Source: Diphasiastrum complanatum (lineage: Eukaryota; Streptophyta; Lycopodiopsida; Lycopodiales; Lycopodiaceae). From it: a stretch of 64,000 nt of DNA. How positions within the stretch are numbered: the stretch's first letter is position 1; every line of letters begins with the position of its first letter. Both the position numbers and the translations under genes were made by a program. The notes below the pieces were generated by a model that was not told the DNA's origin, did not search any database, and saw nothing but the letters and a program-made list of their open reading frames with translations. The stretch lies in NCBI GenBank assembly GCA_029204225.1, contig CM055097.1:6465676-6529675 (forward strand). Direction: 5' to 3'. Shown here piece after piece: positions 56,407 through 64,000 of this stretch.

Positions 56407-58016
56407 CCATTAAGGAGGAGCTACCAAGTTTGGAAGCACTCCAAAGTGTGCTTATTTCTGAAGAATCAAGACAAGAGTATAAACTCTTAAAAATGGAGAG
56501 ACTTTCTCTCAACATTGATGGTAAAGCTCTCTTTACCAAAGACAAGCACAAGACAAGAAGTAAGAATCAACACCAATCCTCTTCAAGCAAAAACAATCTT
56601 ATTTCCAAGGAGAAAGAAGATGAGGATGAGTCCTCTCAAGCTTCGACATCCAAGAAGAAGAAGAAAAACATCAAGTGTTTCTTTTGTGGCAAGAAGGGGC
56701 ATTATGCCACCAATTGCTTCAAGAAAAAGAGTCAATCCAAGCAAGCCAACATTTCTAATGAAGAGAAGGAAGATGCTCATGCAAGTGATGGAGAGGGATC
56801 TCTTATGGTCTCGAGTTTTTCTTCATCACCTTTCAAGAAGGATGGTTCGTGGTATATCAAAAGTGGAGCTTCCTCACATATGTGTAGCTCCAAGTATTCT
56901 TTTTCATCCATGTCACCTTATGAAGGGCTCAAGAAGTCCATCTACACAGCAAATGATCATGAGTGTGCTATTGAAGGCATAGGGACCATTCCCTTGAAGC
57001 TTTCTTCATCAAAAGTTCTTTCTCTATCTAATGTACTTTTTGTTCCCAAGTTAACAAAAAATCTTATTAGTGTTGGGCCATTGTTTGATAGTGGACTAGA
57101 TGTGAATTTCAATGTTGATACATGTACAATCAAGAAGCATGATGAGATCCTTGCATTTGGGTCTAGATATGGTGGAATCTACAAGCTTGATCCCAAAGAG
57201 TATGCTAACTCTTGTGATAGTGCTTTTGCTACTCATATGTCTTTGGAGGAACTATGGCATAGAAGGTTGGGACATCCTAACTATAATTCTATGGTGTCCA
57301 TGGTCAAGAAAGCCAAAGTTATTGGCTTGCCTAATTTTATCTCCAAGAATTTCAAGCCATGTGCAGAATCAAAGTCTCATAAGAAGCCTTTTTCAAAGTC
57401 ATCTATCAAGACTACACATCCATTGGAGCTCATTCACTCGGATGTGCACTTCTCATCTTCAAAGAGCAAGGGTGGTGCTACTTGCTTTGTAACTTTCATT
57501 GATGATTTCACTAGATTTACTTGGGTATATCTTCTAGCTTCAAAGTCTATGGTGTTTGACTATTTCCTAAAGTTCAAAGCTCTAGTTGAAAAGCAATTTT
57601 CTTACAAAATCAAGATTCTTAGAAGTGATGGAGGTGGTGAGTACACTTCCAATAAATTTCATGATTATTTTGAGCTTGAAGGCATTAAAAGGGAGTTTTC
57701 TTGTGCATATACACCATCTCAAAATGGGGTGGCTGAAAGAAAGAATAGGACACTGTGTGAATGTGCCAAAACCATTAGAATTGAGGCATCCTTGCCAAAA
57801 GACTTTTGGGATGAGGTCATCAATTGTTCAAACTATCTTTGCAATAGACTCCCTCATGTTGCACTTGGAGGAAAGTCACCATATGAAGCACTCTATTTGA
57901 AGAAACCTAAGGTTGAACACCTTAGAGTATTTGTATGTATATGCTTTGTCCATATTCCCTTGGAAACGAGAAAGAAGGATGATCCTTGTGCAAGCAAAGG
58001 AGTAATGGTTGGATAT
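56407..58016 (+). pseudogene. pol: copia C gag C-terminus, protease, integrase
   Basis: One open frame holds the gag tail, zinc knuckle CFFCGKKGHYATNC (about 56,676), protease site WYIKSGASSHMC (about 56,850) and LWHRRLGHPNY (about 57,254). The integrase core follows with HSDVHF, RSDGGGEY and NGVAERKNRTLCECAK, so all three acidic catalytic residues are visible. Two defects are plain: the protease catalytic Asp is Lys (KSG for DSG), and the Cys pair of the integrase zinc region is partly deleted (KPCAESKSHKKPF against copia A's NPCEACAMAKSHRKPY). The frame reads on past KGVMVGYSS into another element at about 58,017. Confidence 0.85.
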
Positions 58017-58078
58017 TCATCTCTTCTCTGTTCTCATTCTTCAAATCTCCCTTGTCCCATCAGATTGGTATCAACGCA
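58017..58078 (+). other. junction of copia C with copia D; degraded PBS
   Basis: Copia C coding sequence stops at about 58,016. TGGTATCAACGC at 58,066-58,077 is a PBS with two changes, preceded by only about 50 bp that could be LTR. So copia D has lost nearly all of its 5' LTR, or recombination joined two elements here. Confidence 0.5.
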
Positions 58079-58129
58079 TAGCTCAAACAAACCGAGAGAT
58101 TAGGTTTGTTACATTTGTATATTGTTATC

Positions 58130-59482
58130 ATGTCTCATATAGGTAGCTTTTCATCTTCATCACTAACTGAAGCTAGAGTCATTGACAAGTTCAATGGTTC
58201 TAACTTCTACATCTGGAGGTTAAAACTTAGAATGATGTTGATAGATCATCTTTGGGACGTAGTGGAAGGTGCAGACCTAAAACCATAAGATGGTGATCAA
58301 GCAAAGGCCTGGAGGATCAAATATCAGAAGGCCCTAGTATATATCACACTCAATCTGGCCGACTCCCAAATATCTCACATTACCACATGCAAAACCTCTA
58401 AGGAAGCACTGGACTTGTTATCAAGTCTTTATGAGACTCACGATGTAGCCACGAGATTACATCTTAGAAGGAAGTTCTTTACCTTTAGCATGTCTGATTT
58501 TACTGCCATCACTTCTCACATCAACAGCTTCAAATCCATGTTAGATCAGTTATCAACTGTAGGATGTTCTATTCAATATTATGATGTCATCATGACCTTG
58601 CTTTCTTCTCTTCCAAAATCCTATGAGCACTTTGTGGTGATGCTCTCCACACAACCCGACCTCACGCTTCAAAAGATCGGTCATCTTCTTCAAAAAGAAA
58701 TGCGGAGAAAGACTAGCAGCCTGTCCATCGAAGACAAATCCATGGCTCTATACACCAAAAAGAAAGACTATTCCAAAGGCAAGAATCAAGTGCAGCAGCA
58801 ACAGCAGAAATCTCACAGTCAAGGTGAGCATGGTGGATCGCGCAAGAAGCTTTTCTGCAGATATTGAAAAAGAGCTAATCACGACATCAAGGACTGTCGC
58901 ATCAGGATCTACAATGAGGCAAAGAAGCAACATCAGCAGGAGCAGCCAGACTCCTCCAACATGGCGGAATTCAAGGAGTCAGATACACACTTGTTAATGG
59001 CTTACAACAGTAGCACAGACTGTGATAACTGGTACCTGGATAGCGGCACTACTTAACACATGACCTCTCGCAAGGAATGTTTTACTGAGTACACAGCTTA
59101 TAGCAGAGACCAATTTATCTACCTCAGAAATTCTAGCATCATACGCATGGAAGGCAAAGGAGCAATGAAGATCAGGTTCAACAATGATCTGTCCATTTGT
59201 GTTCCTAACATCCTTCATATTCCTCAGTTGTCAAAGAACCTGTTATCAGTCCCTAAGATAATCGATGAGGGCTACACTGTTACTTTCTCATCTGAGCAAT
59301 GTACAATACTCGAGAAAGATACTACTCTGACTACATGCACTAGAGTCGGAAATCTTCATGTACTCTCTAATTCAGTTGCATTAGCTAGTATCTCTAATGA
59401 AAATGTAAATGACAGTGTTGTTCTGTGGCATAGTCGATTTCGACACATGTCATACAAGATCACTTTCTTATATTCATTGTAA
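58130..59482 (+). pseudogene. gag: copia D gag and protease
   Basis: From ATG 58,130 (MSHIGSFSSSSLTEAR) one frame runs to 59,482 with stops at 58,286 (TAA), 58,865 (TGA) and 59,054 (TAA). It includes the gag core KFNGSNFYIWRLKLRMMLID, IMTLLSSLPKSYEHFVVMLS, a Gln-run, a zinc knuckle damaged by the TGA (FCRY then NHDIKDCR), and the protease site WYLDSGTT with the catalytic Asp present, followed by a TAA. It is of the same lineage as copia B. No frameshift up to the pre-integrase region (LWHSRFRHMSY). Confidence 0.8.
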
Positions 59483-60201
59483 TAATTTAGTTGGTTTGAA
59501 TTTCTCATCTTCATTAGATAGGAAATCTTTCTTTTGTGAATCATGCATCTATGGGAAGCACTCTAGAAACAAGTTTCCAGAATCACATTCTATCAAAACA
59601 AACCATGTATTAGATCTTGTACATAGCGATCTATGTGGTCCAATGCCAACTCCATCATTAGGAGATGCAATCTATTTTATCACTTTCATAGATGATTACT
59701 CCAGATGGTCTACAATCATGTTCATTAAGCACAAATCTGAAGTCTTTGAATGCTTCAAGAGATTCAAGGCCATGGCTGAGACACAAACGGTACCTGTCAT
59801 CAGACCAAATCAGACTAGCTCGAACATATTTGAAGAAATTCAAGAAGAAGCAACGTCCGCAGATCCTCACGAACTCGGACAGTTCCTGAGAGGTATGCAC
59901 CTCAATCATTTTGGACTTCATCAAAAGAACCAAAGAGCCTAGCCAAAGCAATTAACTCCAAGGATGTTGTGAGTGGCAAGAAGCTATGGAAAGCGAGTAC
60001 AACTCACTTTTGACAAATCAGACCTAGACACTGGTCGACTTCCCCACTCACAAGAGAGTTATCGACAACAAGTGGATCTTCAAGAAGAATATCAACTCTG
60101 ATGGTTCCTTTGCAAAATGGAAATCACGGCTGGTGGCTAAAGGTCTCACTCAAGTCCAAGGAGTGGATTATCAAGAAATTTTTAGTCATGTCGTCAAGAT
60201 G
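59483..60201 (+). pseudogene. pol: copia D integrase start and RT start, internally deleted
   Basis: After a frameshift near 59,460 the frame reads FFCESCIYGKHSRNKFPESH, LVHSDLCGPMPTPSLGDAIY and FITFIDDYSRWSTIMFIKHK, then jumps near 59,788 to the integrase-RT linker, skipping the rest of the core. The RT start follows (EWQEA-like region near 59,970, VIDNKWIFKKNINSDGSFAK near 60,060, SRLVAKGLTQVQGVDYQEIF). A TAG near 60,028 replaces an expected Trp. RT is cut at 60,201 by element Z copy 2. Confidence 0.8.
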
Positions 60202-61034
60202 TGTGAAAAATGCAAAAATAAGCTTGGTAGAGGCCAAAAATCTTGTATATAGGATGATTACACATGTGTGGAGACTGATTCCACGTGTGAAAATAGTGTA
60301 CTTGTCATGTACCATAATCATGTAGGTTGTACATATGATTTAATTCAAGTTCTAGTGGCTAAAAAGGCTAAAAACTAGTTTTCTAGACATATGACACATG
60401 GCATCAATCTATTGATTGCATGAGCCACATCCTTTGGTTAGGTGTCATATCCCATGTGTAGAGGACAGCTCACATGTGTGGAATAAGCTGAAGTAGGTGA
60501 ATTTTGACTTCTAGAAGATTTCCAAGTAGATCTCCATATAGAAGGAAAATGGACCAAAAGTGCTCAGAATAGAAGGTTTTGTCCAAGTGTCAGTTTTGCA
60601 TGATGAATCATCATATGACAAAGCACCTTCACACATGTGGGATCATAGGGATGATAAGTACCACGAGCTCCCACTTATTGTATATATAGAGCCACATTTG
60701 GCCATAATCAATGTGAGACACCAATCTTGGTTTTGAAAGCAATTTTGAGTGATTCTCTCCATTTGTCTACATTTGTTTTGATTGTTTTGAGGTTCTATCA
60801 ATGTGTACTTGATTTTTAGGTTGGAGTCCGTACTCAGACAGTGTTTCACATGTGTGAAACCAGAAAGTACACTTACCTTCAATTAATGATTGTTCTTGTT
60901 AGGATTTTGTGTCTAGAATTGATCTAGATTGATCTTAATCTGAAGTAGATTGATAGATCAAGTAATCTGACAACCAATCCCTCTTGAGGATCAGATTAGG
61001 ATCCACTCTTGGTCCTTTTTGTACTTTTTCCACA
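60202..61034 (+). repeat. 5' LTR of element Z copy 2
   Basis: 833 bp; matches the reverse complement of the copy 1 LTR with many substitutions and small gaps. Starts TGTGAAAAATGC, ends TTTTTCCACA. CACGTGTG/CACATGTG boxes occur repeatedly (about 60,263, 60,282 and 60,845). Confidence 0.75.
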
Positions 61035-61047
61035 TGGTATAAGAGCC
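61035..61047 (+). other. primer-binding site of element Z copy 2
   Basis: TGGTATAAGAGCC, one substitution from the copy 1 PBS, immediately after the LTR. Confidence 0.75.
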
Positions 61048-62700
61048 AAGTACAAGAGGTTTTGTTGAAATTGATAGGGTTAATCCAAATCAAAGCCAAA
61101 ATTAGCAGTTTTTTGGAAACTAGTCAAATTTTGTATAGCGAGTTGGATTTGATAGCTATCCTCAAAATTTTTACTCCAAATCTTGTTGTGGGCTGTAGGA
61201 ACCCTTTTCACACGTGTGAGGCCATACAGCTCCGGTTTTGACTGATAAATTTCAAAAATTTGCTCACATACCCAATTTGAGTGATTTTTGGTGCAAAATC
61301 AAGCATTTTCTATAGAGAATCTAATTCCTTGATTAGTTCTTGGATTAGATTAGCCAAGAAATTAAATTTGAAGCTTGAATTAGGTGCATTAATTTATTAT
61401 CTCTTATTTTTTGAGTGCATGCTGAAGTTGAGAGAGATTTTGCTAAAAATCATAGATTAAGGAGTGATATGCAAAGTGAGAGGTTGAAATCCATTGTACC
61501 ATCACTCTAGATTTGTTCAAGAGTGATAGGGTCAAGTTTAGAAGCATCAATTTGCTAGAAAACATCTTTGGATCTGTCCTCCAAGTGAAACCTTTGAGAG
61601 TTTCTAGTGCATATAGAGCATCTATGCAAATCTTTTGTAGAATTTGACATAGATTGGCTTCAATTGAGAGTTCTAGAAAAGAGATTGAGATCCAAATCAC
61701 ATTGTTCAACCCTACTCAATTTGTTTGAGTGATTGTTAGGTTTGAAAAGATTCATTAAGGTGTCTATGACAAATGTGTAGAGAGAGATCCAATTTTCTAA
61801 GAGTTCCTTCCTTTGTGGAGGGCAAGATCTAGAAGCTCATTTTGAGTTGTTATTGGTGGAGAATTTGTCTTCTCCTAAGTGATCAAATCTTTCTAAGTGG
61901 CATTAGCTCTTTGAAGCACAATATCTTAGTGAGAAGAATCACAAATTTTGATTTTGAATTTCATTTTAAGTCTCAAAAGGTAGAGTAATTGGTGGAATCC
62001 AATAGGAGTGATTGAATTCAATTTGTTGAGCAAAAATTGACAAAGAATGTATGCAACTAAAATTAGTTCTATTCAACTTTCTTTGTGAGAGTGTGAGGGT
62101 CAATTTGTGATCCCATTGGATGTCTAAAATGAGGAGGAGTCCATATTTGAGTATTCATGCATGGTTGAGATCTTTGTGAATCTCTAGTTGTCTAATTTTT
62201 TAAGCTTTGTGAAAATTGGTGGTATAGTTTGTTGTCAAATCAAATCAAATTCATTCTAAATCTCAAGTGTGAGATTATTTGGGTCAAGAGTGAGTCCAAA
62301 AGAAGTGATTAAGTTTGATTTTCATGTATTTGAAACAAAACCCATCTTTTGTTCAAGAATCTCAAGTGTTGAGAGAACTAGTCAAGTGAAAAGAAAAATC
62401 TAGGTGTCAAATCTTTTTCATATCCATTTCAACTTTCAAAAGAAAGAGTCATTGGTATTTGATGAGTCCAATAGGAGATTGGATCTGAATTTTTTAGTGA
62501 TTTGATTCAAAGATTGTGTGCTTTTGTCTTAGTGATCAAAGCAAAGTTTCCAAGTGACTAGTCATTACTGTGAAGATTGATTCTTAGGTTTGTGAGCTAG
62601 ATCTTTTGTAGATCCTTCTAGATTGTTGAAGATGTTCAAATCTAGTCTCTTGAAAGTCACAAATTACATTTGTAAAATCATATCACAAGTTTTTATTCAC
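61048..62700 (+). other. untranslated leader of element Z copy 2
   Basis: Parallels the copy 1 leader. TTTTCACACGTGTGAGG at about 61,205-61,220. Short ORFs only. Confidence 0.6.
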
Positions 62701-64000
62701 ATGGCATCAATAGGTGGCATCCTATTGAAGGAAAGAAAGGATCATGAGTGCAACCTTTGTGGCAAGGGAGGATATTTTTTCTCAAGATGCTAAAAAAAGA
62801 AGACCAGTCCATCCAAGGAGAACCAAAGCAAGGGGGCCGAGGTGAAGGATGGAGCTTCAAGTTCAAAATGCAAATACAAGAAGGACAAGTCCAAGGAAAG
62901 GTGTTTCCTTTGTGGAAAGGTGAATGAGGCTTGGAGTCTCACAAGGACTTGCAAGATTTGTCTTCAAGAGTCCATCAAAACACATGTCAAATCTTTTGAA
63001 ATTTTTCATTTGGAAGTGCATTGTTTGGTTCAAGATGCAAAGATAGATGTCACTTTCATGAAAGTAACTTGGATTTATTTTATGTCCTTGGAAAGTATTT
63101 TGCTTGGAACTTTAGATAAGTTCAAACTTATTGTTATGATCCAAGAGAAATCAATCAAGAATAAGGAGCATCAATCACAAAATGAAAATAATTTCATTTA
63201 TGCTCTCATGTCAACTTATGAAGATCTATTTTGCTTTGAAGGGATTTTTGTATCTCAAAGGTGGCTTAAGGCAATGCTAGTTGAGTGTAATGCCTTAAAA
63301 GATAGCAAAATATGTTTTCCTTGTAAGCTTACATTAGTTATGAAGTCAAGGAAATGGAAATATCTTCATAATGTAGGATCTTTTGGTTTCAATAAGATCA
63401 TGAATGATGTGTTCATTCATAAATCTGAAAATTGTAAGTTTTCAATCTTAAAGGCAAGTTGTAAACTTCTTATGAGAATAAGTGAAGCATCCAAAGTGGA
63501 CACTTATATCCATAAGGAAGTAGTTAGCCTTATTGAGATGGAAATACCTTTTGATTTCAATATTGGAAAAATCATGCAAAGTTGTGGTGATTTTTGGACT
63601 TATGTTTCTAGCATAAGTAATCTTGATAATCATAGAAAGTGCATATTGAATGGTCATACTTGTTGTGATCATTATGAGACATGGAGGTCTTGGATTTCCA
63701 TAAAAAAGGAGCACCATGAAGAGGATCTTAAGGAGTCATCTCAAGGTTCAAATGTGCCAAGGATTGAGGAGGAGAATCCTTCTCAAGGTTCAAGTGTGCC
63801 AAGGATTGAGGAGGAGAGACCCTCTCAAATTGTGATTCCGAAAAGAAACTCAAGAAATATGGTTGATTCCATGTGGCTCACATTTCAAGGGAAAGAGGAA
63901 CATATCTCATGTGGTATACATCTCATACTTACTTCTCTTATGTCATTTGATAAATCAATCTGCTTTAGTGAGATCATTGCATCTCCAAATTGGAGTAAAG
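62701..64000 (+). pseudogene. element Z protein, copy 2 (partial, one internal stop)
   Basis: ATG 62,701 (MASIGGILLKERKDHECNLC) opens the frame; a TAA at 62,791-62,793 falls just after the first zinc knuckle, and from 62,794 the frame is open to the end of the window. The first knuckle has Tyr for the zinc-binding His (C-x2-C-x4-Y-x4-C), while the second finger is complete here (C-x2-C-x12-C-x2-C). The unknown domain follows with the same blocks as copy 1 (CKFSILKASCKLLMRISEAS). A short Ser-Gln-rich segment ending in VPRIEEE is present twice (about 63,740-63,820) against once in copy 1. The second half of the protein is outside. Confidence 0.7.

Larger units (their letters stand above)
60202..64000 (+). 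mobile_element. element Z copy 2, 3' part outside the window
   Basis: Same family as 23,991-29,701 but on the plus strand and more diverged. LTR 60,202-61,034, PBS 61,035-61,047, leader to 62,700, then the Z ORF to the window end. It was inserted into the RT of copia D. AGATG (60,197-60,201) would be the left target duplication; the right side lies outside. Confidence 0.8.

Overview
The window looks like intergenic DNA of a land plant. It is AT-rich, holds many Ty1/copia pol fragments with primer-binding sites of the initiator-Met tRNA type (TGGTATCAGAGC), has short GT-AG introns, and carries long (GA)n/(CT)n microsatellites. The species cannot be read from the sequence; a large repeat-rich genome is likely. 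I see no intact housekeeping gene, tRNA, rRNA or CRISPR array. Nearly everything is retrotransposon, mostly decayed and nested.

Layout. 1-4.95 kb: Ty1/copia element A (+), with gag, protease, integrase, RT and RNase H all recognisable but broken. 5.7-9.0 kb: copia element B (+), gag-protease-integrase only. 9.6-11.1 kb: two degenerate tandem-repeat tracts around a minus-strand copia RNase H fragment. 12.9-20.1 kb: the least ordinary part. A minus-strand five-exon gene model joins a histone-H3-like fold to a Ulp1/SENP-like cysteine protease. It faces a plus-strand acidic-protein ORF across a mirror-symmetric promoter region, and a minus-strand multi-exon gene that may encode a transposase lies beyond. 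20.3-31.2 kb: Ty3/gypsy-type remains (integrase C-terminus, LTR, Asp-tRNA-like PBS, gag, aspartic protease) split by a very young element, Z. 31.2-37.0 kb: a mosaic of copia fragments in both orientations with foreign pieces in between. 37.5-42.3 kb: a decayed LTR, microsatellites and a G-box cluster. 42.3-46.6 kb: a PBS followed by about 4 kb of G-rich non-coding DNA. 46.6-47.1 kb: an RT relic of a different class. 49.3-55.3 kb: LTR fragments, a minus copia gag, and element Y. 55.3-60.2 kb: copia C (+) joined to copia D (+). 60.2-64.0 kb: a second, plus-strand copy of Z running off the end.

Two non-autonomous LTR families stand out. Element Z (23,991-29,701, minus strand) has two 865-bp LTRs that look identical, a 5-bp target duplication (ATTCA), a PBS and a polypurine tract. 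It carries one 612-codon ORF with zinc fingers and an internally duplicated, unrecognised domain, and no protease, RT or integrase. Its LTR start, polypurine tract and first dozen codons resemble copia element A, so it is probably moved by that family's enzymes. Element Y (about 51,191-55,274) has approximately 600-bp LTRs around one 938-codon frame broken only by stop codons, six of eight being TAG. The TAG excess recurs across the window and fits loss of methylated cytosine at CAG sites.

How the parts relate: LTRs of the Y/gypsy type recur at 21.0, 37.5, 49.2, 51.2 and 54.7 kb. At 37.9 and 49.2 kb the long (GA)n/(CT)n runs sit exactly where the better LTR copies have a short GA- or CT-rich stretch. 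Palindromic CACACGTGTG boxes recur in the LTRs and leaders of the copia/Z group. All calls come from reading the sequence; no database search was run.
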